The position numbers and the translations under genes were made by a program. A stretch of DNA of 33,609 nucleotides from CBIFWW01 sp966186435. Lineage in GTDB: Bacteria; Pseudomonadota; Gammaproteobacteria; Enterobacterales; Enterobacteriaceae. Of this stretch, positions 20,740 to 28,788 are shown piece by piece; the stretch's first letter is position 1; each line of letters opens with the position of its first letter. The DNA lies in assembly GCA_966186435.1 (NCBI GenBank), contig CBIFWW010000015.1, positions 1-33,609 on the forward strand. The letters run 5' to 3'. The notes under the pieces are model-generated. The model saw only the letters and a list, made by a program, of their open reading frames with translations, did not search any database and was not told the DNA's origin.

Positions 20740-23244
20740 ATGTCTCACGTTATTGAGCTTAACCTGGATGGCTTGTCTTGCGGCCACTGCGTTAAACGCG
20801 TCAAAGAGAGCCTGGAGCAACGTTCTGACGTTGAACAGGCAGAGGTTACCCAAACCCACGCCAGCGTCACTGGCTCTGCATCCGCAGAAGCTTTGATCGA
20901 TACCGTTAAACAAGCCGGGTATAGTGCTGAATTAAGCCACCCAAAGGCTAAACCGCTGGCGGAGTCATCTACCCCGTCGGAAGCACTGACAGCGGTAGCC
21001 CCTTCGCTTCCGGCAGCTACTGCCCCTGATGAAGGTAGCCTTCAGCTACTGATCAATGGCATGAGTTGCGCCAGCTGTGTGAGCCGGGTTCAAGCGGCAT
21101 TGCAACAGGTTCCCGGCGTCAGCCAGGCACGGGTCAATCTGGCAGAGCGCTGCGCCCTGGTTATGGGTGCTGCCTCTGCCGATGAATTAATCAAGGCGGT
21201 GGAGGGTGCCGGGTACGGTGCTGAAGCCATCGCTGACGATCGAAGGCGCCGTGAGCGCCAGCAGGAAAATGCGGCTGCGGCAGTCAAACGCTTCTGCTGG
21301 CAGGCTATTGTCGCCCTCGGAGTTGGTATCCCGGTGATGGTCTGGGGGATGATCGGTGACAATATGATGCTCACCGACGCCAACCGTAACCTGTGGCTTG
21401 CTATCGGCCTGATTACCTTGGCGGTAATGGTATTTGCCGGGGGCCACTTCTACCGTAGCGCTGGGAAGAGTCTGTTAAAAGGCGTCGGCACCATGGATAC
21501 CTTGGTTGCACTGGGCACCGGGGCCGCCTGGCTCTACTCGATAAGCGTAAACCTGTGGCCTGATTTCTTCCCGATGGAAGCCCGCCACCTGTACTACGAA
21601 GCCAGTGCCATGATTATCGGCCTGATTAACCTCGGCCATATGCTGGAGCAGAAAGCTCGCCAGCGCTCCTCGAAGGCACTGGAAAAATTACTCGACCTGA
21701 CCCCGCCTACCGCCCGGGTTGTGACCCCGGAAGGCGAAAAAGTGATGCCGCTGGCCGATGTGCAGGCAGGTATGGTACTGCGCCTGACCACCGGCGACAG
21801 GGTGCCGGTGGACGGCGAAATCACTCAGGGTGAAGCCTGGCTGGATGAAGCCATGTTGACCGGGGAGCCGGTGCCGCTGCAAAAAAGCATCGGTGACAGC
21901 GTGAGTGCCGGTACCGTGGTGCAGGATGGTAGCGTACTGTTCCGCGCCAACGCCGTGGGTAGCCACACGACCCTGGCCCGCATTATCCATAGGGTGCGGC
22001 AGGCGCAAAGTAGCAAACCGGAAATCGGCCAGTTAGCGGACCGCATTTCGGCTATTTTTGTCCCGGTGGTGATCGCTATTGCCCTGTTTAGCGCCGCTAT
22101 CTGGTTCTTCTTTGGGCCGGCCCCGCAAATGGTTTACACCCTCGTCATTGCCACCACGGTGCTGATTATCGCCTGCCCTTGCGCCCTGGGCCTGGCAACC
22201 CCGATGTCGATTATCTCTGGGGTGGGCCGTGCCGCTGAATTCGGCGTATTGGTTCGTGATGCCGATGCCCTACAGCGGGCCAGTACCGTGGATACCCTGG
22301 TATTTGATAAAACCGGCACCCTGACGGAAGGCACGCCACAGGTGGTTAATCTGGTGCTGGCGCAAGGGGTTGATGAAGCGGCGGCACTGAGGCTGGCAGC
22401 GGCACTGGAACAAGGCTCCAGCCACCCGCTGGCAAAAGCGATTTTGGCTAAAGCCGAAGGCCAGGCTCTGCCGGAGGTCACCGGGTTCCGCACGCTGCGT
22501 GGCCTGGGGGTGAGTGGTGCAGCGGAAGGCCACGCTCTGTTATTGGGTAACCAGGCGTTGATGCAGGAAAACCACATCGACACCGCCCTTCTGGATGCCG
22601 AGATCGAACGCCAGGCCAGCCAGGGGAGCACCCCGGTTTTGTTAGCCATCGACAATAAACTCGCCGCCATGGTGGCTATTCGCGATCCGCTGCGGGCCGA
22701 TACGCCAGCGGCACTAAAACGCCTGAGGGAAGAAGGTTATCGGCTGGTGATGCTCACCGGCGACAACGCCACCACCGCTAATGCCATCGCCCGGGATGCC
22801 GGGATTGATGAGGTGATTGCCGGGGTGCTGCCCGATGGCAAAGCCGACGTGATTAAGCAGCTGCAACAACAGGGCCGCCAGGTGGCGATGGTGGGTGACG
22901 GGATCAATGATGCGCCTGCCCTGGCCCAGGCGGAAGTGGGGATTGCCATGGGGGGCGGGAGCGATGTCGCCATTGAAACTGCCGCTATGACGCTGATGCG
23001 CCACAGCCTGATGGGCGTGGCTGATGGGTTGGGGATCTCCCGCGCCACGCTGCGTAACATGAAGCAAAACCTGATGGGTGCTTTTATCTATAACAGCCTG
23101 GGCATCCCAATTGCCGCCGGTATTTTGTGGCCGCTAACCGGGACACTTCTCAATCCGGTAGTTGCCGGGGCGGCGATGGCGCTCTCCTCCATCACCGTGG
23201 TTAGCAATGCCAACCGCCTGTTGCGCTGGAAGCCAAATAAATGA
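20740..23244 (+). CDS. copA: Cu(I)-exporting P1B-type ATPase CopA
   Basis: CopA pumps Cu(I)/Ag(I) from cytosol to periplasm. The 834-residue protein equals E. coli CopA. It has two heavy-metal domains, LDGLSCGHCVKR (Cys14, Cys17) and INGMSCASCVSR near residues 107-118. Membrane helices follow, with the ion-binding CPC in IIACPCALGLATP near residue 480, the phosphorylated Asp in FDKTGTLTEG near 523, the SSHPLAKA nucleotide motif and MVGDGINDAPALAQA. The TGEPVP actuator loop is present. It is induced through the CueR site upstream. Codons 68-69 lie on a CCCAAAG slippery heptamer expected to yield the short CopA(Z) product (separate entry). Confidence 0.98.
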   Translation: MSHVIELNLDGLSCGHCVKRVKESLEQRSDVEQAEVTQTHASVTGSASAEALIDTVKQAGYSAELSHPKAKPLAESSTPSEALTAVAPSLPAATAPDEGSLQLLINGMSCASCVSRVQAALQQVPGVSQARVNLAERCALVMGAASADELIKAVEGAGYGAEAIADDRRRRERQQENAAAAVKRFCWQAIVALGVGIPVMVWGMIGDNMMLTDANRNLWLAIGLITLAVMVFAGGHFYRSAGKSLLKGVGTMDTLVALGTGAAWLYSISVNLWPDFFPMEARHLYYEASAMIIGLINLGHMLEQKARQRSSKALEKLLDLTPPTARVVTPEGEKVMPLADVQAGMVLRLTTGDRVPVDGEITQGEAWLDEAMLTGEPVPLQKSIGDSVSAGTVVQDGSVLFRANAVGSHTTLARIIHRVRQAQSSKPEIGQLADRISAIFVPVVIAIALFSAAIWFFFGPAPQMVYTLVIATTVLIIACPCALGLATPMSIISGVGRAAEFGVLVRDADALQRASTVDTLVFDKTGTLTEGTPQVVNLVLAQGVDEAAALRLAAALEQGSSHPLAKAILAKAEGQALPEVTGFRTLRGLGVSGAAEGHALLLGNQALMQENHIDTALLDAEIERQASQGSTPVLLAIDNKLAAMVAIRDPLRADTPAALKRLREEGYRLVMLTGDNATTANAIARDAGIDEVIAGVLPDGKADVIKQLQQQGRQVAMVGDGINDAPALAQAEVGIAMGGGSDVAIETAAMTLMRHSLMGVADGLGISRATLRNMKQNLMGAFIYNSLGIPIAAGILWPLTGTLLNPVVAGAAMALSSITVVSNANRLLRWKPNK
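20940..20996 (+). promoter_or_regulatory. Programmed -1 frameshift signal producing CopA(Z)
   Basis: The heptamer C-CCA-AAG at 20940-20946 is in the correct frame for a -1 slip: after CCC-AAA the new frame reads GGC then TAA (20949-20951). The product would be the first 69 residues of CopA plus Gly, a 70-residue copper chaperone holding the first metal-binding domain, as reported for E. coli. Five bases downstream, ACCGCTG (20952-20958) pairs with CAGCGGT (20990-20996), a 7-bp stem that could form part of the stimulating structure or pseudoknot. Confidence 0.85.
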
Positions 23245-23290
23245 GATAGCCCTCGTAAAGCCCCTGACCAATACTTGCACCAGCCGTTTT

Positions 23291-23320
23291 AATCGAATAA
23301 CTTAAATCGAACGATTCGAA
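23291..23320 (+). promoter_or_regulatory. Putative autoregulatory operator of the toxin-antitoxin pair
   Basis: A palindrome TCGAA-CGA-TTCGA (23307-23319) lies 17 bp before the antitoxin start, and AATCGAA occurs twice, 14 bp apart (23291-23297 and 23305-23311). Repeated half-sites in front of a Phd/YefM-type antitoxin are expected for conditional autorepression. Confidence 0.55.
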
Positions 23321-23335
23321 CTGCAAGGATAACCC

Positions 23336-23587
23336 ATGACCACTCTCAGCGCTAACGAAGCGAAAACTCAGTTTGGCGAAATGCTTATGCAAGCTCAACG
23401 CGAGCCGGTTCACATCAATCGCAATGGTAAGCCGGTAGCGGTAGTTATTTCTGCGCACCAGTACGCAGCTTTGGAACAAATGAAAAACGAATTCTTGCGC
23501 CAGAAAATCAACAATGCCAAACAGGATATTGCCGCCGGGAACCTTATTGAAGGGGAGGCGTTTATGGAAAACCTGTTGAAGGGGTAA
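23336..23587 (+). CDS. Phd/YefM-family antitoxin
   Basis: The 83-residue protein begins MTTLSANEAKTQFGEMLMQA, the DNA-binding and dimerisation fold of Phd/YefM antitoxins, followed by HINRNGKPVAVVISAHQYAAL, the conserved beta-hairpin and helix. The acidic C-terminus (AAGNLIEGEAFMENLLKG) would wrap the toxin. AAGGAT upstream of the ATG gives a reasonable ribosome site, and a palindromic operator precedes it. The toxin gene starts nine bases after its stop. The pair sits between copA and ybaP, where E. coli has other genes, so it is accessory cargo in a core neighbourhood. Confidence 0.93.
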   Translation: MTTLSANEAKTQFGEMLMQAQREPVHINRNGKPVAVVISAHQYAALEQMKNEFLRQKINNAKQDIAAGNLIEGEAFMENLLKG

Positions 23588-23596
23588 AGGCCAGGG

Positions 23597-23938
23597 ATGG
23601 GAAAATATCAGTTTACGGATGAAGCCGCTGAAGATATCAAAAATATTCGCCAATTTACCGCCCAACATTGGGGCGGGGCACAGGCCAAACGCTATCTGCA
23701 GCAAATAAAAAAGACGCTGGAGCATCTGGCGGAAAACCCGCTTTTAGGTACCCGCCGTGAGGAGGATCTGGGGACAGGAATTTTCAGTCACCCTTGCCAG
23801 CGTCATGTTTTGTTTTACACCTATAAACCAGATTTGCTTACCGTACTGACTGTTCTCCATCACAGCCAGACACCGAGGCGTCTGTTGCCATTGCGGCTAC
23901 GGTACCCACTATTTGCACCCCTGCGCCCGCCGCGTTAG
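23597..23938 (+). CDS. RelE/ParE-family toxin with an unusual C-terminal tail
   Basis: Residues 1-90 form a ParE-type fold: YQFTDEAAEDIKNIRQFTA, then RYLQQIKKTLEHLAENPLLG, the basic/acidic strand TRREEDL and the late strand HVLFYTYKPDLLTVLTVLHH. ParE toxins poison DNA gyrase; some relatives cleave mRNA, so the target is not certain. Family members usually end soon after the VLHxSxxP motif, at about 95-100 residues. Here the frame continues with LPLRLRYPLFAPLRPPR, a Pro/Arg/Leu-rich tail of low complexity, which suggests stop-codon loss or a frameshift near 23872-23890. Activity may be reduced. It follows its antitoxin by nine bases and is closely followed by ybaP. Confidence 0.88.
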   Translation: MGKYQFTDEAAEDIKNIRQFTAQHWGGAQAKRYLQQIKKTLEHLAENPLLGTRREEDLGTGIFSHPCQRHVLFYTYKPDLLTVLTVLHHSQTPRRLLPLRLRYPLFAPLRPPR

Positions 23939-23966
23939 CATGAAGCCACATTCTTAGAGAGTGCCT

Positions 23967-24764
23967 ATGAATCTGTTGTTACAGTTAAAATCATTGCTGT
24001 GGCGCCTGGCCGGTGGGCGGTATGCCTGGCCTGCTGTGGATTTGACCCTGCCCCAACACCGCCGCTTACATCTGGTAGGGAGCATCCATATGGGCACCCC
24101 AAATATGGCTCCCCTGCCCCGGCAGCTGCTGGCCCATCTGCGGCGCAGTGATGCCTTGATTGTTGAAGCCGATATCACCCAACCGGGCACCTCTTTTGGC
24201 AATACTGAACAAGACACGCCGCTGGAACAACGCATTGGCGCGGCGCTATGGGGGAAGGTGGAACTTCGGGCTGATGAATTGGGCATCCCGCTTTCTTCTC
24301 TGTGCTGGCTCCCTGCCTGGCAGGCGGCACTGGTACTCCAGGCCCATCAGGCCCAGCTTTTAGGCCTCAGGCCGGAATACGGCATTGATCATCAGCTGCT
24401 TCAGGCCGCCCATCAGCACGGTATTAACGTTCAGGAACTGGAAGGCACCCAAAGCCAGATAGCTCTGCTGACTAATCTGCCTGACGGTGGGTTGAGCTTG
24501 CTTGAAGACACCCTGGTCCACTGGCATACCAATGCCCGGTTGCTACAGCAAATGGTGAGCTGGTGGCTGGCCGCACCGCCACCAAGTGGCCCGGTGACCC
24601 TGCCCAACACCTTTGGTAGTTCACTTTATGATGTGTTAATGGTGCAACGTAACCGCGCCTGGCATCAGCAACTTTCTCATCTGCCCGCAGGGCGCTATAT
24701 GGTGGCGGTGGGGGCATTACATTTATACGGCGAGGGAAATTTGCCGGGGATGTTTGGCCAATAA
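23967..24764 (+). CDS. ybaP: TraB/GumN-family protein YbaP
   Basis: The 265-residue protein belongs to the TraB/GumN (Tiki-like) fold. It contains the GSIHMG motif at about residues 38-43, the acidic DALIVEAD strand, LEGTQSQIALL and the closing GALHLYGEGNLPGMF, all metal-site elements of this family, some members of which are metalloproteases. The biological role of YbaP is unknown. ATG 23967 is preferred over an in-frame GTG two codons earlier because GAGAG lies at a good distance and the N-terminus then matches E. coli (M-LL--K-L). The stop is immediately followed, on the other strand, by the chiX terminator. Confidence 0.93.
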   Translation: MNLLLQLKSLLWRLAGGRYAWPAVDLTLPQHRRLHLVGSIHMGTPNMAPLPRQLLAHLRRSDALIVEADITQPGTSFGNTEQDTPLEQRIGAALWGKVELRADELGIPLSSLCWLPAWQAALVLQAHQAQLLGLRPEYGIDHQLLQAAHQHGINVQELEGTQSQIALLTNLPDGGLSLLEDTLVHWHTNARLLQQMVSWWLAAPPPSGPVTLPNTFGSSLYDVLMVQRNRAWHQQLSHLPAGRYMVAVGALHLYGEGNLPGMFGQ

Positions 24765-24846
24765 AAAAATGGCCAATATTGCTATTGGCCCGTCAAAGAG
24801 GAATTTCATTTATTATGATTATCCGGCTAATCAAAGCAGCCGATGC
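24763..24846 (-). ncRNA. chiX: ChiX (SroB/MicM) small regulatory RNA
   Basis: The minus strand between ybaP and ybaK contains the highly conserved segment AATGAAATTCCTCTTTGACG. It is followed by the terminator GGCCAATA-GCAA-TATTGGCC and seven Ts ending at 24763. A 5' stem CGGCT-N9-AGCCG precedes it. Aligned from memory with E. coli ChiX, the RNA is the same 84 nt with 5' end near 24846. ChiX is Hfq-dependent; its CCUC-containing seed pairs with the ribosome site of the chitoporin mRNA chiP, and chb mRNA relieves it by acting as a decoy. Genomic position also matches E. coli. The 5' end is inferred from length only. Confidence 0.93.
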
Positions 24847-24970
24847 CAGAATTGTCGCTCAAGGTGCGATTTTTCGCCACGACTATTCAAGCGCAACACC
24901 ATACTATTTTTACACAACCCTTCAGCATTAGGATTTTGTGCGTTTTATAACCCATGTAACAAGGAATGCT

Positions 24971-25450
24971 ATGACCCCGGCCGTTAAACTTCTGGAAAAG
25001 AACAAGATCACGTTCACACTGCACGCGTACGATCACGATCCGTCGGTGACCAACTTTGGGGATGAGGTGATTGAAAAGCTTGGGCTGAACCCAGAGCAGG
25101 TTTATAAAACCCTGCTGGTGGCAGTGAATGGGGATATGAAAACCCTGGCGGTGGCGGTGACGCCGGTCTCCAGCCAATTAGATCTCAAAAAAGTCGCCAA
25201 GGCACTGGGGGCTAAGAAAGTCGATATGGCCGACCCGCTGGTGGCGCAGCGTATCACCGGCTACCTGGTAGGCGGCATCAGCCCCCTGGGCCAGAAAAAA
25301 CGCCTGACAACAGTGATTGATGCCCCGGCCCAGGAATTTGCCACCATTTACGTCTCAGGTGGCAAACGTGGCCTGGATATTGAATTAGCCCCGGCAGACC
25401 TGGCCGGGCAACTCAGCGCCCGATTCGCCGATATCGCCCGCCGGGACTAA
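24971..25450 (+). CDS. ybaK: Cys-tRNA(Pro)/Cys-tRNA(Cys) deacylase YbaK
   Basis: YbaK hydrolyses Cys-tRNA(Pro) made by mistake by prolyl-tRNA synthetase, a trans-editing activity. The 159-residue protein is the E. coli length and contains the family features TNFGDEVIEKLGLNPEQVYK with the catalytic Lys of the VYKTL segment. It also has AVAVTPVSSQLDLKKVAKAL, GYLVGGISPLGQKKRL and the GGKRGLDIELAP region. ATG 24971 was chosen because AAGGA lies five bases upstream and MTPAVKLLEKNKI is the conserved start. It converges on ushA with a 7-bp gap and no visible terminator. Confidence 0.96.
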   Translation: MTPAVKLLEKNKITFTLHAYDHDPSVTNFGDEVIEKLGLNPEQVYKTLLVAVNGDMKTLAVAVTPVSSQLDLKKVAKALGAKKVDMADPLVAQRITGYLVGGISPLGQKKRLTTVIDAPAQEFATIYVSGGKRGLDIELAPADLAGQLSARFADIARRD

Positions 25451-25457
25451 CCCTGGT

Positions 25458-27110
25458 TTAGCGCCAGATCACTTCCCCTTGAGGTTCGAAGCTGGCGCTA
25501 TCCAGCGGGGAGTTTTTCTGGATATATTCCTTCAACACTTCCGCATCGACAAAACCGGTATTGGTATACCCCGGTAAACTGTCAATTTTCGGGTAGCCAT
25601 CCCCGCCGGTGGCGTTGAAGTTAAGCGTCGCCATACGGTAGTTCTTAGCCGGATCGACTGGCTCGCCTTTGATTTTAACCTCACTAATCTGGCCATTGGC
25701 CGCACTGAAGCTCACATTGGCAAACTGCGGATAGGCCCCGGAATCCGGTTTTTTCTGGGCCACGGCGGTCAAATAATCCAGCACCTGCTTGCCGTTCATA
25801 TCGGCATACACCACCGTATTACCGAAGGGTTGAACCTTCAGCACATCGCGATAGGTGATATCCCCGGCTTCAATGGAATCACGGATACCGCCACCGCTCA
25901 TCACGGCGAAATCTGCGTTGGTGCGCGCCATCTGTGCACTGAGTATCACCCGGGCGAGGTTGGTCTGCACAAAGCGCACTTTGCTGCGGTCCCCTTCCAG
26001 ATGGTTGTTGACGCTACCGATTTTCACATTGAGCTGGGCTTGGCCTTTTTTCTGGAATGGGCTGAGCAGGGAGAGCATCTGGGCATTTTCCGGGATCTTA
26101 GGTGTGTAGAGAACCCGTTCAGACTGGCCGTTATCCCATGTCACCTTTTTCTTCAGATTCACCGGGATCAGCTGATAATTCACTAGCGTCATCTTCCCAT
26201 TGCGGAAATCAAAATCCGCCCGGCCAACATATTTACCCCATTCATGGGCCTGCACGATCCAGATACCGTTTTGTTGATCCGGCGCACAGGGGGTGCCGGG
26301 CACATAATCAATCTGCTTTTTATTTTCCGCCGCCATACACACCGGGTCTTGAGAGTGGCCGCCGACAATCATAGTTAACGCGCCAGGGGGCAGCGCCCGG
26401 GCCATTTCTACATCACCGGGGGCATTAGAGCCGTGGTTGCCGTTGTCATAGTGGCCCATGTGGGTGGCGGCAATAATCACATCAGGCTTTTCCGTTTGTT
26501 GCAGCTCCTCAATCACCAGTTTGGCTTCCGCCGCCGGAGGGTGGAACTCGATATCGGTGAAGTTTTCCGGGTTACCAATACGCACGGTATCATCGGTGGT
26601 AAGGCCGATTACCGCCACTTTAATACCCTGAGGTTTGAACAGCGCCCAGGGCTTGAACAGGCGCTGGCCGGTGCTTTTCTGGTAGATGTTGGCGGAAAGG
26701 AACGGGAATTTTGCCAGCTTCTCTTGCTGCTTGAGCACGGAGAAAGGTTTATCAAACTCGTGATTGCCGATTGCCATCGCATCGTAGCCAATCAGATTCA
26801 TGCCGCGGAAATCTGGCTCCGCATCCTGCAAATCGGATTCCGGCACCCCGGTATTGATATCGCCACCGGAAAGCAGCAGCACGCTACCGCCCTGCTCTGC
26901 CACGGATTCACGAATGCTATCCACCAGCGTTTTTTGCGCCGCCAGGCCGTATTCGCCGTACTCGTTACGCCAGAAATGGCCGTGATGATCGTTGGTATGA
27001 AGGATGGTGATGCGATAGGTTTTGTCCTGCTCCCAGGCCTGGGCCAGACTACTCACTGCTAATAGGCCCAGCGCCAGCGCCAGGCGGGCGCGTTTCCCCG
27101 GTAATTGCAT
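25458..27110 (-). CDS. ushA: Periplasmic 5'-nucleotidase/UDP-sugar hydrolase
   Basis: UshA degrades extracellular nucleotides and UDP-sugars so that the nucleoside can be taken up. The 550-residue precursor equals E. coli UshA. It starts with a signal peptide (basic MQLPGKRARL, hydrophobic core, SLAQAW; cleavage near residue 25). Metal ligands Asp41 and His43 (TNDHHGH), Asp84 (SGGDINTG), Asn116 with catalytic His117 (GNHEFD) and the HSQDP histidine are all present. The C-terminal substrate domain includes GGGIRDSIEAGDI, VQPFGN and FNATGGDGYP. It stands alone on the minus strand, divergent from fsr. Confidence 0.98.
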   Translation of the reverse strand: MQLPGKRARLALALGLLAVSSLAQAWEQDKTYRITILHTNDHHGHFWRNEYGEYGLAAQKTLVDSIRESVAEQGGSVLLLSGGDINTGVPESDLQDAEPDFRGMNLIGYDAMAIGNHEFDKPFSVLKQQEKLAKFPFLSANIYQKSTGQRLFKPWALFKPQGIKVAVIGLTTDDTVRIGNPENFTDIEFHPPAAEAKLVIEELQQTEKPDVIIAATHMGHYDNGNHGSNAPGDVEMARALPPGALTMIVGGHSQDPVCMAAENKKQIDYVPGTPCAPDQQNGIWIVQAHEWGKYVGRADFDFRNGKMTLVNYQLIPVNLKKKVTWDNGQSERVLYTPKIPENAQMLSLLSPFQKKGQAQLNVKIGSVNNHLEGDRSKVRFVQTNLARVILSAQMARTNADFAVMSGGGIRDSIEAGDITYRDVLKVQPFGNTVVYADMNGKQVLDYLTAVAQKKPDSGAYPQFANVSFSAANGQISEVKIKGEPVDPAKNYRMATLNFNATGGDGYPKIDSLPGYTNTGFVDAEVLKEYIQKNSPLDSASFEPQGEVIWR

Positions 27111-27219
27111 TGCAAATCTCCATTTTATAATGACAACAATATTCAGTTTCTTCTCAAAGCGTAGACAACTCTGTTTATAGAAAAGGGACTTTATTCATTC
27201 AGGTGATAAAGGTATGTTA

Positions 27220-27294
27220 GCAGGGTAACGATACTCGCCCCTTTCCGGAGCCTTCCGCCCCGTTCCCGGCGTGGGTTACCGGATAATCCCCTGC
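27220..27294 (+). other. Possible structured leader upstream of fsr
   Basis: In the 230-bp ushA-fsr interval, GGTAAC (27224-27229) pairs with GTTACC (27275-27280), and GCAG (27220-27223) pairs with CTGC (27291-27294) outside it, across a bulge. The segment is C-rich between the arms. A T-run-free hairpin of this kind just before fsr could be part of its mRNA leader, but I recognise no riboswitch class. The rest of the interval is A+T-rich and presumably holds the ushA and fsr promoters. Confidence 0.3.
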
Positions 27295-27340
27295 GCTATC
27301 CGTCACCTTACTAAAAACAAAATTATCTTCAGGTCCTTTT

Positions 27341-28561
27341 ATGGCAATCAGTGAACAGTCTGCGGCTATGCCCGGCATTTCTGCACCACCGCAGAAAGGC
27401 GGCACAGCCTTCAAAATATTGGGTGCGATCAGCGTCTCCCACTTACTTAATGACATGATCCAGTCATTAATCCTGGCTCTCTACCCCCTACTGGCGAACG
27501 AGTTTTCCCTGAGTTTCGTCCAGGTCGGTGCCATTACCCTGACCTTCCAGCTGGCTTCATCGCTACTCCAGCCGGTAGTCGGTTATTACACCGATAAATA
27601 CCCAATGCCGTGGTCACTGCCTATCGGCATGTGCTTTACCATGAGTGGCCTGGTCCTGTTGGCCGTGGCGGGCAGCTTCCCGATGGTGCTCTTGGCCGCC
27701 GGGCTGGTGGGGACCGGTTCGTCCGTCTTCCACCCGGAATCTTCCCGGGTAGCCCGCATGGCCTCCGGTGGCCGTCACGGCCTGGCCCAGTCGGTGTTCC
27801 AGGTGGGAGGCAACTTCGGTAGCTCCCTGGGGCCATTGCTGGCCGCCATCATCATCGCGCCCTATGGCCGTGGCAACGTCGCCTGGTTTGTTCTGGCTGC
27901 CCTGCTGGCAATTGTGGTGCTGTCCCAGGTTAGCCGCTGGTATGCCGCCCAGCATCGGATTGCTAAATCTAAACCGGTAGAAGTACGCCCTAATCCGCTT
28001 CCGCGCAACAAGATTGTACTGGCAGTGAGCGTGCTACTTCTGCTGATCTTCTCAAAGTATTTCTACATGGCGAGCATTAGCAGCTATTACACCTTCTACC
28101 TGATGCATAAATTTGGGCTGTCGATCCAAAATGCCCAGTTCCATCTTTTTGCATTCTTGTTTGCGGTGGCAGCGGGAACCATGATTGGTGGGCCGGTTGG
28201 CGATAAGATTGGCCGAAAATACGTGATTTGGGGTTCTATCCTGGGTGTGGCACCCTTTACTATGATTCTTCCTTATGCCAGCCTTGAATGGACCGGGATC
28301 CTAACGGTGATAATTGGCTTTATCTTGGCTTCTGCTTTCTCCGCCATCCTGGTGTATGCCCAGGAGCTATTGCCTGGCCGTATCGGCATGGTTTCCGGGC
28401 TATTTTTTGGTTTTGCCTTTGGCATGGGTGGGCTGGGTGCCGCCGTGCTAGGCCTGGTGGCGGACCATACCAGTATCGAATTAGTTTATAAAATCTGCGC
28501 CTTCTTACCTCTGCTCGGGATAATGACAATTTTCCTGCCTGATAATCACCAAAAGCATTAA
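27341..28561 (+). CDS. fsr: MFS efflux transporter Fsr (fosmidomycin resistance)
   Basis: The 406-residue protein is a 12-helix major facilitator of the Fsr family, the same length as the E. coli protein, which confers fosmidomycin resistance by proton-driven export when present in extra copies. It has a soluble N-terminal stretch (about 25 residues) and then ISVSHLLNDMIQSLILALYP. Between helices 2 and 3 is the MFS motif region QPVVGYYTDKYPMPWSLPIG, with GLVGTGSSVFHPESSRVA in helices 4-5. The second-half equivalent is GGPVGDKIGRKYVIWGS. Native substrate is unknown. Two hairpins follow, the second being a strong terminator. Confidence 0.95.
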   Translation: MAISEQSAAMPGISAPPQKGGTAFKILGAISVSHLLNDMIQSLILALYPLLANEFSLSFVQVGAITLTFQLASSLLQPVVGYYTDKYPMPWSLPIGMCFTMSGLVLLAVAGSFPMVLLAAGLVGTGSSVFHPESSRVARMASGGRHGLAQSVFQVGGNFGSSLGPLLAAIIIAPYGRGNVAWFVLAALLAIVVLSQVSRWYAAQHRIAKSKPVEVRPNPLPRNKIVLAVSVLLLLIFSKYFYMASISSYYTFYLMHKFGLSIQNAQFHLFAFLFAVAAGTMIGGPVGDKIGRKYVIWGSILGVAPFTMILPYASLEWTGILTVIIGFILASAFSAILVYAQELLPGRIGMVSGLFFGFAFGMGGLGAAVLGLVADHTSIELVYKICAFLPLLGIMTIFLPDNHQKH

Positions 28562-28624
28562 TTTTCAGGCCAAAGCCTTGCTTTGGCCGCCTATCCACCG
28601 CCATATTTTTCTTGCCCGAAATGC

Positions 28625-28659
28625 AAAGCGCCATGAAATGCCCTTCTGGCGCTTTTTTT
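28625..28659 (+). terminator. Intrinsic terminator of fsr
   Basis: AAAGCGCCA (28625-28633) pairs with TGGCGCTTT (28647-28655) and the T-run continues to 28659. Another perfect 8-bp hairpin, GGCCAAAG-N5-CTTTGGCC (28568-28588), lies just after the stop but lacks a T-run. Confidence 0.85.
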
Positions 28660-28707
28660 CGTGTCAAATGACGTTTTTATTTAGTATTTACCCTTAATTC
28701 ATAAACA

Positions 28708-28736
28708 TTAACAATAGATTTGTCATAAACTATTTA
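28708..28736 (+). promoter_or_regulatory. Putative ybaL promoter
   Basis: TTAACA (28708-28713) and TATTTA (28731-28736) are separated by 17 bp, about 50 bp before the ybaL start. Both hexamers are imperfect and the region is A+T-rich, so the choice is tentative. Confidence 0.4.
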
Positions 28737-28788
28737 CAGGATGTAATGCCCGCAGGATTGATTTCCCCCTCATACGTAAGGAGAACGA

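Noticed and set aside
24815..24931. A 38-codon plus-strand frame starting MIIRLIKAAD
   Set aside because: It lies opposite the ChiX sRNA, its ribosome site is too far from the ATG, and its sequence is explained by the conserved sRNA on the other strand.
24754..24987. A 77-codon plus-strand frame overlapping the ybaP stop
   Set aside because: It overlaps ybaP, chiX and the ybaK start in the wrong frame and resembles no protein family.
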